Under the pieces are notes generated by a model that saw only the letters and a program-made list of their open reading frames with translations, was not told the DNA's origin and did no database searches. Made by a program: the position numbers and the translations under genes. 64,000 nt of DNA from Ponticoccus alexandrii (GTDB taxonomy: Bacteria > Pseudomonadota > Alphaproteobacteria > Rhodobacterales > Rhodobacteraceae), in assembly GCF_016806125.1 (NCBI RefSeq), contig NZ_CP047166.1, forward strand, positions 1,054,001 through 1,118,000. The letters are read 5' to 3'. Shown here in pieces: positions 48,899-57,671 of the stretch (position 1 is its first letter; every line of letters begins with the position of its first letter).

Positions 48899-50044
48899 AT
48901 GTATCTGTCCGACACGCATGTGCAGGTGCGCGACATGGCGCGCCAGTTCGCGAACGAGGTCGTCCGTCCTCTGGCCGAGGAACTGGACCGGGAAGAGCGT
49001 TTTCCGGCAGAGGTCTACGACCAGATGGGCGCGCTGGGGCTTTTCGGAATCGGGGTTCCCGAAGAGATGGGCGGCCCCGGCTTCGATACCCTGACCTATG
49101 CGCTGGTGATGGAGGAATTGTCGCGCGGCTATTCTTCTGTCGCGGACCAATGCGGATTGGTTGAACTGCTCTCGACGCTTCTGGTGAACCACGGCAGTGA
49201 CGCGCAGCGGGCCGCGTGGCTGCCGGGTCTGCTGTCGGGTAAGCTGAAGGGCGCCTACTGCCTGACAGAGGCGGAGGCAGGCACCGATGTGTCCGGCATC
49301 CGCACGGCGGCGGTGCGCGACGGCGACGGCTGGGTGCTGAACGGCGGCAAGATCTGGATTCACAACGCGCCGGTGGCGGACGTGGGATTTGTCCTTGCGC
49401 GCACCGACCCCGAGGCGGGGCATCGCGGCATGTCGATCTTCATCGTGGATTTCCACAAGGATGGCGTCTCGCGCGGGCCGAAAGAACACAAGATGGGCCA
49501 GCGCGCCAGTCAGGTGGGGGCGCTGAACTTCGACGACGTGCGGCTGCCGGCCGAAGCGCTGCTGGGGGTCGAGGGGCGCGGCTTTCACATGATGATGAGC
49601 GCGCTCGACAAGGGCCGCGTGGGCATTGCCGCGCTGGCCGTAGGTATCGCGCAGGCGGGGCTGGAGGCCGCTGTTGAGTACGCCCAGCAACGGAAGCAGT
49701 TCAAGAAGCCGATCGCCGAGTTTCAGGGCGTGCAGTGGATGCTGGCGGACATCGCCAAGGACGTCGAGGCGGCGCGCCTCTTGGTGCACAACGCGGCGTG
49801 GAAGATCGACACCGGCGCGGATGCCACGCGCTATTGCTCCATGGCGAAATGCTTTGCCGGTGACATGGCCGTGGCGCGCACGGCGGACGCGGTGCAGGTC
49901 TTCGGCGGCTCTGGCTACATTCGCGGGTTCGAGGTCGAACGGCTGTATCGGGACGCCAAGATCTGTCAGATCTACGAGGGGACGAACCAGATCCAGCGCA
50001 TGATCATCGCCCGTGAACTGCTGTCGAAAGGAGCCGCCGCATGA
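48899..50044 (+). CDS. Acyl-CoA dehydrogenase
   Basis: A 381-residue FAD enzyme that introduces a double bond into an acyl-CoA. It has the N-terminal helical part (VQVRDMARQFANEVVRPLAEELDREERFP), YCLTEAEAGTDVSGIRTAAVRDGDGWVLNGGKIWIHNAPVADVG (middle domain), QFKKPIAEFQGVQWMLADIAKDVEAARLLVHNAAW and the C-terminal IYEGTNQIQRMIIARELL with the catalytic-base Glu. The start could also be an ATG at 48887; 48899 is preferred for the family N-terminus. The stop overlaps a 42-residue frame that leads to the SDR gene. Confidence 0.92.
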   Translation: MYLSDTHVQVRDMARQFANEVVRPLAEELDREERFPAEVYDQMGALGLFGIGVPEEMGGPGFDTLTYALVMEELSRGYSSVADQCGLVELLSTLLVNHGSDAQRAAWLPGLLSGKLKGAYCLTEAEAGTDVSGIRTAAVRDGDGWVLNGGKIWIHNAPVADVGFVLARTDPEAGHRGMSIFIVDFHKDGVSRGPKEHKMGQRASQVGALNFDDVRLPAEALLGVEGRGFHMMMSALDKGRVGIAALAVGIAQAGLEAAVEYAQQRKQFKKPIAEFQGVQWMLADIAKDVEAARLLVHNAAWKIDTGADATRYCSMAKCFAGDMAVARTADAVQVFGGSGYIRGFEVERLYRDAKICQIYEGTNQIQRMIIARELLSKGAAA

Positions 50045-50169
50045 GCCGTCATGGATTGACCGACGCCGGGCAGGACCACCCGCGCGGCGTCCTGTCCCGC
50101 CGCGAAGCGCCGCGTGTTTCGCCTGCGGGTGAACGCCCCGTCACAGCCAAGGAAGGAGCCGGGGCATGA
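50041..50169 (+). CDS. Possible 42-residue linker protein with ATGA overlaps at both ends
   Basis: A short frame, MSRHGLTDAGQDHPRGVLSR onward, that starts at an ATG overlapping the acyl-CoA dehydrogenase stop and ends at a TGA overlapping the SDR start. Sequence is polar, with no recognisable family. It could be a real small protein, or an in-frame translated spacer that keeps ribosomes coupled between the two large genes. The double overlap is unlikely by chance but not proof. Confidence 0.35.
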   Translation: MSRHGLTDAGQDHPRGVLSRREAPRVSPAGERPVTAKEGAGA

Positions 50170-50933
50170 GCCGCAATGTCGCCCTCGTCACCGGGTCGAG
50201 CCGGGGCATCGGCCTCGCCACCGCCGTGGAACTCGCCCGGGAGGGCTTTGCCGTTGCGCTGAATGGCCCTGCGGATGACGACGAGTTGCGCGCCGCCGTC
50301 GAGCGGGTGCGCGCCGAGGGGGTGGAGGCCGTGGCCGTGCCCTTCGACGTCTCGGACCTCTCGGCCCATGCGCCCGCTTTGGCGCGCGTGGAAGAGGCGC
50401 TTGGGCCGCTGACCACGCTGGTGAACAACGCGGGCGTCGGCGTGATGGACCGGGGCGACCCGTTGAATGTCTCCGAGGCCAGCTATGACCGCTGCCTTGC
50501 GGTGAACGCCAAGGCGCAGTTTTTCCTGACGCAGGCCTTCGCGCGGCTGCTGCTGGGGCGGGCGCGCGCCGACCTGTTCCACAGCGTGGTCAACGTGACG
50601 TCGTCCAACGCGCTGGCCGTGGCGGAACCGCGCGCCGAATATTGCGTGTCCAAGGCCGCCGCCGCCATGTCGTCCAAGGCATGGGCGGTGCGGCTGGGGC
50701 GCGAGGACATCGCCGTCTACGACGTGCAGCCCGGCCTGATCGCGACAGAGATGACGGCCCCCGTCATCGCGCAATACGAAGAGCGCGCGAAGGCTGGCCT
50801 GACCCTGCTGCCGCGCGTGGGCCAGCCCGAAGAGGTGGGGCGGATCATCGCCTCGCTGGCCAGCGGCAAGCTGCCCTACACCACAGGCCAGGCGATTTCG
50901 GCGGATGCCGGGATGCTGGTGCCCCGTTTCTGA
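50166..50933 (+). CDS. Short-chain dehydrogenase/reductase (3-ketoacyl reductase-like)
   Basis: A 255-residue classical SDR. The cofactor motif is VTGSSRGIGLATAVE (residues about 7-21), NNAGVG is the second, and the catalytic Ser-Tyr-Lys are in NVTSSNAL and EYCVSKAA. QPGLIATEMTAP is also typical. It oxidises or reduces a hydroxyacyl-CoA or sugar-derived alcohol. AAGGAAGGAGCC precedes the ATG. DUF993 follows after 12 bases in the same operon. Confidence 0.92.
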   Translation: MSRNVALVTGSSRGIGLATAVELAREGFAVALNGPADDDELRAAVERVRAEGVEAVAVPFDVSDLSAHAPALARVEEALGPLTTLVNNAGVGVMDRGDPLNVSEASYDRCLAVNAKAQFFLTQAFARLLLGRARADLFHSVVNVTSSNALAVAEPRAEYCVSKAAAAMSSKAWAVRLGREDIAVYDVQPGLIATEMTAPVIAQYEERAKAGLTLLPRVGQPEEVGRIIASLASGKLPYTTGQAISADAGMLVPRF

Positions 50934-50945
50934 GGAGCCAAGACC

Positions 50946-52094
50946 ATGAAGATCGCCCTGCCGGACGAGACCGGCGCCTTCACCGACTACACCCTGACCG
51001 GCACCCCGGTGCCCGAGGCGAAGCTGCCCGCCAACCCGGCCCGCGTGGTCTATAGCGCCGCGCACGTCGTGGCCGATCCCTTCACCGCCAACGACCCTTC
51101 GGGCGCGGCGACGGTGGATTGGGAGGCGACCATGCGCTTTCGACACCACCTGCACGGCATGGGCCTTGGCATCGCCGAGGCCATGGACACCGCGCAGCGC
51201 GGCATGGGCCTCGACTGGGGTGGCGCGCTGGAGCTGATCCGCCGCACCCGCGCCGAGCTGCCGGATGCGCTGGTCGCGAATGGCTGCGGGACGGATCACC
51301 TCGACCTCTCCGCCGTGGGCGGGCTGGAGGACGTGAAGCGCGCCTATCTCGAGCAGTTGCACGCGATCCAGTCGCTGGACGCGCGGGTGATCCTGATGGC
51401 CAGCCGCGCGCTGGCGAAGGTGGTGACGGGGCCGGATGACTACATCCGCATGTACGCCGACATCCTGTCGGACTGCGACCACCCGGTAATCCTGCACTGG
51501 CTGGGCGACATGTTCGATCCGCAACTTGCGGGCTACTGGGGCGCCGAGACCTTCGAGCAGGCGCTGGAAACGGTGGTGCAGATCATCGAGCAGAACGCCG
51601 CCAAGGTGGACGGAATCAAGATCTCGCTGCTGGACAAGCACAAGGAGATCGCCCTGCGCCGCCGCCTGCCCGAGGGCGTGCGCATGTATACCGGAGACGA
51701 CTTCAACTATCCCGAACTGATCGAGGGCGACGAACAGGGGTTCTCGCACGCGCTTCTGGGCATCTTCGACCCGCTGGGTCCGGCGGCGGCCCATGCGGTC
51801 GATCTGCTGGGGCAGGGCGATGCAAAGGGCTTCCGCGCGGTGCTGGACCCGACCGTGCCGCTGGCACGCCTGATCTTCCGCGCGCCGACGCAGTACTACA
51901 AGACCGGCGTGGTCTTCCTTGCGTGGCTGAACGGCTTTCAGGATCATTTCGTCATGCTGAACGGCGCGCAGGGCATGCGGCCCTTGCCGTATTTCACCGA
52001 CGTCTTCCGGCACGCGGATGCCTGCGGGCTCTTGCGTGATCCCGATATGGCGGTCGGGCGGATGAAGCGGCTGCTGGCGGTCTACGGCTGCTGA
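50946..52094 (+). CDS. DUF993 (dihydrodipicolinate-synthase-like) protein
   Basis: A 382-residue protein of the DUF993 family, a TIM-barrel relative of DHDPS. Blocks include ARVVYSAAHVVADPFTANDPSG, TMRFRHHLHGMGLGIAEAMDTAQRGMGLDW, MASRALAKVVTGPDDY, VDGIKISLLDKHKEIALRRRLP (with the Lys at the Schiff-base-like position) and YTGDDFNYPELI. No biochemical function is established to my knowledge. Its constant company with a TIM-barrel isomerase suggests sugar or sugar-acid cleavage. It shares the TGATG overlap with the next gene. Confidence 0.9.
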   Translation: MKIALPDETGAFTDYTLTGTPVPEAKLPANPARVVYSAAHVVADPFTANDPSGAATVDWEATMRFRHHLHGMGLGIAEAMDTAQRGMGLDWGGALELIRRTRAELPDALVANGCGTDHLDLSAVGGLEDVKRAYLEQLHAIQSLDARVILMASRALAKVVTGPDDYIRMYADILSDCDHPVILHWLGDMFDPQLAGYWGAETFEQALETVVQIIEQNAAKVDGIKISLLDKHKEIALRRRLPEGVRMYTGDDFNYPELIEGDEQGFSHALLGIFDPLGPAAAHAVDLLGQGDAKGFRAVLDPTVPLARLIFRAPTQYYKTGVVFLAWLNGFQDHFVMLNGAQGMRPLPYFTDVFRHADACGLLRDPDMAVGRMKRLLAVYGC

Positions 52095-52933
52095 TGCGCG
52101 ACTTTGCCCGCGATACCTCGGCCCTTGCGCTGAACACGGCGACGCTGGGCCACAACCTCGACGGCCACGGCATGGGCTGGCCGGTGGAGCGGGTGATCGA
52201 CGCCTGCGCCGAACGGGGTTTCGGGGGGATCGTCTTCTGGCGGCGCGAGATCGGGATGCGTGCGCAAGAGATCGGCGACCGGGTGCGCGGGGCGGGCATG
52301 CGCGTCGATGGCCTGTGCCGGACGCCCTACCTGACCGGGCGCGAGGCCGGGACGGATGCCGAGGTGCGCGCCAGCATCGACATGGCGGCGGGCCTCGGCG
52401 CTCCGGTGCTGACCATCGTGACCGGCGGGACGGAGCCCGGCACGCTGGGGCTGGAGCCCAGCCTCGACCGCTTGGCGGAGCGTGTGGCCGCCCATGCAGA
52501 CTACGCGGCGGGGCAGGGTGTGGCACTGGCGCTGGAGCCGCTGAACCCGATGTTCGGCGGCAACCGGACGGTGCTTTTCACTGTCCGCGACGCGCTAGAC
52601 CTCTGCGACCGGATCGGCGCGCCGAACCTTGGCGTGGCGGTGGATGTCTACCACGTCTGGTGGGACCGCACCCTTGCCGCGATCCTGCAGGACGCGCGGG
52701 GCCGGGTGCTGGGCTACCACCTTTGCGACTGGCTGGAGGACACGACCCATATGCTGCTCGACCGGGGCATGATGGGCGACGGGGTGGCCGATCTGAAGGC
52801 GCTTCGGGCCGCTGTCGAGGGCGCAGGCTATGCCGGCCCCTGCGAGGTCGAGATCTTTTCGCAGGCCTGGTGGCAGCGCGACCCCGCAGAGGTGCTGGAC
52901 ATGATCGTCGAGCGGTTCAGGGCCGTCTGCTGA
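52094..52933 (+). CDS. Sugar phosphate isomerase/epimerase (xylose-isomerase-like TIM barrel)
   Basis: A 279-residue TIM barrel of the AP-endonuclease-2/IolE-like class. It has FGGIVFWRREIG, VLTIVTGGTEPG, VALALEPLNPMFGGNR (metal-binding Glu), NLGVAVDVYHVWWDRTLAA (Asp and His) and PCEVEIFSQAWW (Glu), the usual metal-ligand set. It isomerises a sugar or inositol-like compound. Its ATG overlaps the DUF993 stop (TGATG), so the pair is tightly linked and is the end of the acyl-CoA dehydrogenase operon. Confidence 0.9.
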   Translation: MRDFARDTSALALNTATLGHNLDGHGMGWPVERVIDACAERGFGGIVFWRREIGMRAQEIGDRVRGAGMRVDGLCRTPYLTGREAGTDAEVRASIDMAAGLGAPVLTIVTGGTEPGTLGLEPSLDRLAERVAAHADYAAGQGVALALEPLNPMFGGNRTVLFTVRDALDLCDRIGAPNLGVAVDVYHVWWDRTLAAILQDARGRVLGYHLCDWLEDTTHMLLDRGMMGDGVADLKALRAAVEGAGYAGPCEVEIFSQAWWQRDPAEVLDMIVERFRAVC

Positions 52934-53171
52934 GATGGGGCCGGGTGTTCCTGTCCCGGCCTTGGCGCCTCTGATGGGGCTTTCCGCAATACCTTCGTTG
53001 CTCGCCCTTCTGGGCAGCGCCGATGGGGAACCATGCGCTGAAAGCGGCCAAAGCGACGACAGCGGTTCATCTGCGGACGGCGGCGAGTGTGACGACCTCA
53101 GCGTGTATGCTGGCAGCAGTACCTCCGCCGACATCGGTCCGCGCGCCGGACAAGGCCGCTCCGCAACGCGC

Positions 53172-54209
53172 TCAGTCCTGCGGCGTGAGGTGCCTTTCGG
53201 GGGCGATCAACCCCGGCTGGATCAGGTGGTGAAGCGCGTCAGGCTCTTCACCCCGCAAGCGGCGCAGCATCATCTCTCCCAGCCGCCGCGCGGTCTCGGA
53301 GAGGTCCTCGACGATGGTATCGACACGCGGGCGCATCAGTTCGAAGATCGGCGAGGCCTGTTTCACTACGATGTCCACGTCGCGCCCCGGCACCTGTCCC
53401 GCGTCCTGCACGGCCGACAGGGTGGCGATGCCCAGAACCTCGCCCACGCAGATGTGCCCGTCCGGCGGGTTCGGCCCGCGCTGGATCTCCAGCAGGCTGG
53501 CGGCAAGTTTGCCCGGGGGCGTTTCCAGCGTCAGGTCCTCGGCGATGACGTGATCCACCCCGGCCTCGCGCACCGCCGACAGGAAGCCGTAGCGCAGGTG
53601 CTGGGCAAAGGTGAACTGCTTCTCGGGCAGGACGATCATCAGCCGCCTGCGCCCTTTGGCGACCAGCCGTTGCACCGCCTGCCGGGCAAAGCTCTCGTTG
53701 TCGAAGTCCACATAGGGATGCGGCGCGGTGAATTCCGTCCGGCCATGGCTGACGAAGGGAAAGCCACGCTCCAGCAGCAGGCGGACGCGCGGATCGAAAC
53801 ACTCGGTCCGCGACAGGATGATGCCGTCGGCCAAGCGGTTGCGCAGGATGTTTTCGATCACCGCGATCCGGTCGTCGGCGATGAAGTCGGGCATCAGCGT
53901 GACCGAATAACCGGTGCCGCGCAGAGCCTCGACGATACCGGTCTGGATCTGGCTGAGGAAGCCGAGGAATTCGTGGTCGGGGTTGATCAGCAGCGTGATG
54001 ACCTTGGTGCGCCCGGTGCGCAGGCGCTGCGCCGCACGGTCGGGGACATAGCCCAGACGGCGCGCGGCCTCGGCCACCTTCTGGCGCGTGGCGGGCGCGA
54101 TCTTGGGATCGCCGGACAGCGCCCGCGACACGGTCGTCACCGCGTATCCGGTGGCATTCGCCACGGTCCGCAAGGTCGGTTTCCCGCGCTGTTTCCCGAT
54201 CTCTTCCAT
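53172..54209 (-). CDS. LacI-family regulator
   Basis: A 345-residue LacI/GalR protein. The HTH and hinge are PTLRTVANATGYAVTTVSRALSGDPKIAPATRQKVAEAARRLGYVPDRAAQRLRTG (residues about 11-66), followed by a periplasmic-binding-protein-like sensor domain (VITLLINPDHEFLGFLSQIQTGIVEALRGTGYSV). It is divergent from the ABC transporter genes and probably senses the imported sugar. The ATG at 54209 has GGAGG upstream. Two candidate operators lie between it and the binding-protein gene. Confidence 0.94.
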   Translation of the reverse strand: MEEIGKQRGKPTLRTVANATGYAVTTVSRALSGDPKIAPATRQKVAEAARRLGYVPDRAAQRLRTGRTKVITLLINPDHEFLGFLSQIQTGIVEALRGTGYSVTLMPDFIADDRIAVIENILRNRLADGIILSRTECFDPRVRLLLERGFPFVSHGRTEFTAPHPYVDFDNESFARQAVQRLVAKGRRRLMIVLPEKQFTFAQHLRYGFLSAVREAGVDHVIAEDLTLETPPGKLAASLLEIQRGPNPPDGHICVGEVLGIATLSAVQDAGQVPGRDVDIVVKQASPIFELMRPRVDTIVEDLSETARRLGEMMLRRLRGEEPDALHHLIQPGLIAPERHLTPQD

Positions 54210-54250
54210 AGCCCGGCCTCCGGTCCGGTCGGTCTTTTCCCTGTCGCGCA

Positions 54251-54266
54251 TTTGAAACGTTGCAAA
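54251..54266. promoter_or_regulatory. LacI-type operator (LacI gene side)
   Basis: TTTGAAACGTTGCAAA, a nearly perfect palindrome around the CG centre typical of LacI-family operators, 42 bases upstream of the LacI start. It probably mediates autoregulation. Confidence 0.65.
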
Positions 54267-54336
54267 TCTCTTTCGTCAAGCGCGGTTTGATGCTGCAGGG
54301 CAGCAAATGCTTGCGCCAGGGGGCGATACAAACATG

Positions 54337-54368
54337 TTGACAGGTTGCGGATTTGTATCGTTACAATT
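54337..54368 (+). promoter_or_regulatory. Promoter and LacI-type operator of the ABC operon
   Basis: -35 TTGACA (54337-54342) with -10 GTTACA (54360-54365, 17-base spacer). The palindrome ATTTGTATCGTTACAATT (54351-54368) covers the -10, which fits repression. A half-site GATACAA lies upstream at about 54325. The binding-protein ATG is 45 bases downstream. Confidence 0.7.
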
Positions 54369-54412
54369 CCCGCCAGACGGTGCGGATTCAAACCGTCACA
54401 GGGAGGAATGAC

Positions 54413-55657
54413 ATGACCATGATGAAGACACTGAAGATGTCCGTGGCGGCCCTTGCGCTGACCGCGACCCATGCCGTGGCCGAGGACGTGGAGGTCCTGC
54501 ACTGGTGGACGTCCGGCGGCGAGGCGGCGGCGCTGAACGTGCTGAAGGAAGACCTGCAGGGGCAGGGCATCGGCTGGAACGACATGCCCGTCGCGGGCGG
54601 CGGCGGCGAGGCCGCGATGACCACGCTGCGCGCCCGCGTCACCGCCGGCAACGCACCGACCGCGGTTCAGATGCTGGGCTTCGACATCAAGGACTGGGCC
54701 GCCGAGGGCGCATTGGGCAACCTAGACTCGGTCGCCGCCGACGGCAGCTGGGACGAGGTTGTGCCGGACGCGCTGCAGAACTTCTCGAAGGACGCGGACG
54801 GCCACTGGATCGCCGCGCCGGTGAACGTGCACTCGACCAACTGGGTCTGGATCAGCAAGTCGGCGCTGGACGCTACCGGCATGGAGGCGCCCGAGACCTG
54901 GGAAGACCTGATCGCCGTGCTGGACGCGATGAAGGAGAACGGCATCACCCCGCTGGCCCACGGTGGTCAGGCGTGGCAGGATGCGACGATCTTCGACGCG
55001 GTGGTCCTGAGCCTTGGCGACGACTTCTACAAGGCTTCGATGATCGACCTCGACCCTGATGCGCTTGGCGGCGAAAAGATGGTCGAAGCCTTCCAGCGCA
55101 TGGAGACCCTGCGCGGCTACGTTGACGACAACTTCTCGGGCCGCGACTGGAACCTTGCCTCGGCCATGGTCATCGACGGCAGCGCCGGCATGCAGATGAT
55201 GGGCGACTGGGCCAAGGGTGAATTCCTGCGCGCCGATCAAGTGCCAGGCGAGGATTTCATCTGCATCCGCTTCCCGGGCACGCAGGGCGCGGTGACCTTC
55301 AACTCCGACCAGTTCGCGATGTTCAAGGTTGACGAAGGGCAGGACGCGCAGCTGGCCATGGCGGCATCGGTCATGGACCCGGCCTTCCAGTCGGCCTTCA
55401 ACGTGGTCAAGGGATCGGTGCCCGCGCGCACCGACGTGCCGAACGACGACTTCGACGATTGCGGCAAGAAGGGCATGGCCGATCTGGCGGACGCCAACTC
55501 TGCCGGTCGCCTCTTCGGTTCGATGGCGCATGGCCACTCGGTCCCCGCGGGCGTGAAGAACGCGATGTACGACGTCATCACGGCGCATTTCAACGGTGAG
55601 TTCAGCGCCGAGGAAGCCGCCGAGGAAATGGTCAACGCGGTCCAATCCGCCATGTGA
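54413..55657 (+). CDS. Sugar ABC transporter substrate-binding protein, glucose/mannose type
   Basis: A 414-residue periplasmic binding protein with a Sec signal ([19 protein letters not shown]). The mature start [20 protein letters not shown] and the block [22 protein letters not shown] closely resemble the glucose/mannose binding proteins of the GtsA type, with later [14 protein letters not shown] and GDWAKGEF typical of COG1653. It captures a monosaccharide or short saccharide in the periplasm. GGGAGG precedes the ATG. It is the first gene of the importer operon. Confidence 0.93.
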   Translation: MTMMKTLKMSVAALALTATHAVAEDVEVLHWWTSGGEAAALNVLKEDLQGQGIGWNDMPVAGGGGEAAMTTLRARVTAGNAPTAVQMLGFDIKDWAAEGALGNLDSVAADGSWDEVVPDALQNFSKDADGHWIAAPVNVHSTNWVWISKSALDATGMEAPETWEDLIAVLDAMKENGITPLAHGGQAWQDATIFDAVVLSLGDDFYKASMIDLDPDALGGEKMVEAFQRMETLRGYVDDNFSGRDWNLASAMVIDGSAGMQMMGDWAKGEFLRADQVPGEDFICIRFPGTQGAVTFNSDQFAMFKVDEGQDAQLAMAASVMDPAFQSAFNVVKGSVPARTDVPNDDFDDCGKKGMADLADANSAGRLFGSMAHGHSVPAGVKNAMYDVITAHFNGEFSAEEAAEEMVNAVQSAM

Positions 55658-55813
55658 TCCGGCGGGCGGGGCGCCCTGCGCGCCCCGCCACCCCCGTTTC
55701 GGAGCAACCAGGCCTCGGCTCTGATGCTTGGCTCGCAGCCCCCTGACCAGACCCGCGTCCGCGCCCCGTCTTCGCACCCATATGCCCGACCGCAGCCCAG
55801 CGGAGGATCCCTC

Positions 55814-56704
55814 ATGGCCACCGACACCCCGGACTTCCGCACCCGTTTGCAGGACTGGATCCCCAAGCTGGTCCTCTCGCCCTCGCTGGCGATGGTGCTG
55901 GTCTTCGTCTACGGCTTCATCGCCTTCACGGTCTACCTGTCCTTCACCGACAGCCGGATGCTGCCCAGCTACGACTGGATCGGGCTGGAGAACTACTCGA
56001 AGCTCTGGGGCCTGAGGCACTGGCATACGGCGATTGCCAACCTCGGCATCTTCGCCTTCCTCTACATCTCGATCTGCACGCTGATCGGCCTCGGCCTTGC
56101 GATCTTCCTCGACCAGAAGATCCGGGGCGAGGGCATCCTGCGCCCGATCTACCTGTATCCGATGGCGCTGAGCTTCATCGTGACCGGCACCGCGTGGAAG
56201 TGGTTCCTCGACCCCGGCATCGGGCTTGAGCACACCATGCACCTCTGGGGCTGGGAAAGCTTCGAGTTCGGCTGGATCAAGGATCGCGACATGGCGATCT
56301 ACACGGTGGTGATTGCGGCGGTCTGGCAGACCTCCGGCTTCGTCATGGCGATGTTCCTCGCGGGGCTGCGCGGCATCGACAACGAGATCCTGAAGGCCGC
56401 GCAGATCGACGGCGCGTCGAACTGGAACCTCTACCGACGCATCGTGATCCCGCTTCTGCGGCCCGCGTTCCTCTCGGCCTTCGTGATCCTCGCCCACCTC
56501 GCGGTGAAGTCCTACGACCTCGTGATCGCGCTGACCGGGGGCGGGCCGGGACGGGCGACCGAACTGCCCGCGACCTTCATGTATTCCTACACCTTCACCC
56601 GGAACTCGATGGGGATCGGCGCGGCCTCTGCGGTGATCATGCTGATGACCATCGCGGCGATCATGATGCCCTACCTCTACGCCGAACTGAAGGAGAAGAA
56701 GTGA
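55814..56704 (+). CDS. Sugar ABC permease (1)
   Basis: A 296-residue permease with six helices. The EAA-type loop is NEILKAAQIDGASNWNLYRRIVIPLLRP (residues about 190-217), which contacts the ATPase. The C-terminus is LYAELKEKK. AGCGGAGG lies about 10 bases upstream of the ATG. It has about 155 bases between it and the binding-protein gene and overlaps the second permease. Confidence 0.93.
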   Translation: MATDTPDFRTRLQDWIPKLVLSPSLAMVLVFVYGFIAFTVYLSFTDSRMLPSYDWIGLENYSKLWGLRHWHTAIANLGIFAFLYISICTLIGLGLAIFLDQKIRGEGILRPIYLYPMALSFIVTGTAWKWFLDPGIGLEHTMHLWGWESFEFGWIKDRDMAIYTVVIAAVWQTSGFVMAMFLAGLRGIDNEILKAAQIDGASNWNLYRRIVIPLLRPAFLSAFVILAHLAVKSYDLVIALTGGGPGRATELPATFMYSYTFTRNSMGIGAASAVIMLMTIAAIMMPYLYAELKEKK

Positions 56705-57585
56705 TGGCCGTCGCCGAACAGGACACCGCCGTCCGCACCGGGCGCATCACGCGGACCTTCATCTACCTGCTGCTGCTGCTGTTTGCGCTGTTCTACCTGC
56801 TGCCCTTCTTCGTGATGCTGTCGAACTCACTGAAGCCGCTCGACGAGATCACCGGCGGCAACATGATGTCGCTGCCGCGCGAATGGACCATCGAGCCATG
56901 GCTGGCCGCATGGTCCACCGCGCAGATCGGGGTGGAGCCGACGGGGCTGAAGCCCTACTTCCTCAACTCCATCCTGATGGTGGTGCCTGCGGTGGCGATC
57001 TCGACCATCCTCGGCGCGCTCAACGGCTACGTGCTGACCAAGTGGCGCTTCAAGGGCGACAACCTGCTCTTCGGGCTGATGCTCTTCGCCTGCTTCATCC
57101 CCTTCCAGATCGTGCTGATCCCGATGGCGCGGATGCTGGGGCTGATGGGGCTGGCGGGCTCGACGCCCGGGCTGGTGCTGGTGCATGTGGTCTACGGCAT
57201 CGGCTTCACCACGCTCTACTTCCGCAACTACTATGCCGCCTTCCCGACGGAACTGGTCCGCGCGGCGATGATCGACGGGGCGGGGTTCTTCCGCATCTTC
57301 TGGCGCATCCTGCTGCCGGTCTCGGGGCCGATCGCCGTGGTCTCGGTCATCTGGCAGTTCACCAACATCTGGAACGACTTCCTCTTCGGCGCCTCTTTCG
57401 CGGACCTCGACTCGATGCCGATGACGGTGGCGCTGAACAACCTCGTGAACTCCTCCACCGGGGTGAAGGAATACAACGTCCACTTCGCGGGCGCGATCCT
57501 CGCCGCCCTGCCGACGCTGCTCGTCTACATCGTGGCGGGGCGGTACTTCGTGCGCGGTCTGATGGCCGGAAGCGTGAAAGGATGA
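56704..57585 (+). CDS. Sugar ABC permease (2)
   Basis: A 293-residue permease of the MalG type: six helices (LLLLFALFYLLPFFVMLSNS, SILMVVPAVAISTILGALNGYVL, LLFGLMLFACFIPFQIVLI) and the EAA loop ELVRAAMIDGAGFFRIFWRILLPVSGP. The ATG at 56704 shares a base with the preceding stop (TGATG); a GTG one codon earlier is also possible. It pairs with the permease upstream as a heterodimer. The paired palindromes follow its stop within the operon. Confidence 0.93.
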   Translation: MAVAEQDTAVRTGRITRTFIYLLLLLFALFYLLPFFVMLSNSLKPLDEITGGNMMSLPREWTIEPWLAAWSTAQIGVEPTGLKPYFLNSILMVVPAVAISTILGALNGYVLTKWRFKGDNLLFGLMLFACFIPFQIVLIPMARMLGLMGLAGSTPGLVLVHVVYGIGFTTLYFRNYYAAFPTELVRAAMIDGAGFFRIFWRILLPVSGPIAVVSVIWQFTNIWNDFLFGASFADLDSMPMTVALNNLVNSSTGVKEYNVHFAGAILAALPTLLVYIVAGRYFVRGLMAGSVKG

Positions 57586-57597
57586 TCATGCGACGCA

Positions 57598-57644
57598 CAA
57601 AATTCTTCGAAGAATTTTGCCAAGAGTTTTCGAAAACTCTTGGC
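57598..57644. repeat. Paired perfect palindromes (copy 4), inside the ABC operon
   Basis: Palindrome A at 57598-57619 (half CAAAATTCTTC) and palindrome B at 57619-57644 (half GCCAAGAGTTTTC). Both are perfect and share one base. They lie between permease 2 and the ATPase gene, a position where a stable RNA hairpin could adjust the expression of the downstream ATPase. Confidence 0.88.
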
Positions 57645-57671
57645 GCCAGACAGAACCGACGGAGCTGACCC

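Noticed and set aside
50049-52526. Minus-strand open frame of 825 codons
   Set aside because: Covers the SDR, DUF993 and isomerase genes on the opposite strand, which all have strong family motifs. The mirrored frame has none.
54374-54400. tRNA-like T-arm string (GGATTCAAACC)
   Set aside because: Flanking sequence cannot form acceptor, D or anticodon stems, and it lies in the leader of the binding-protein gene.
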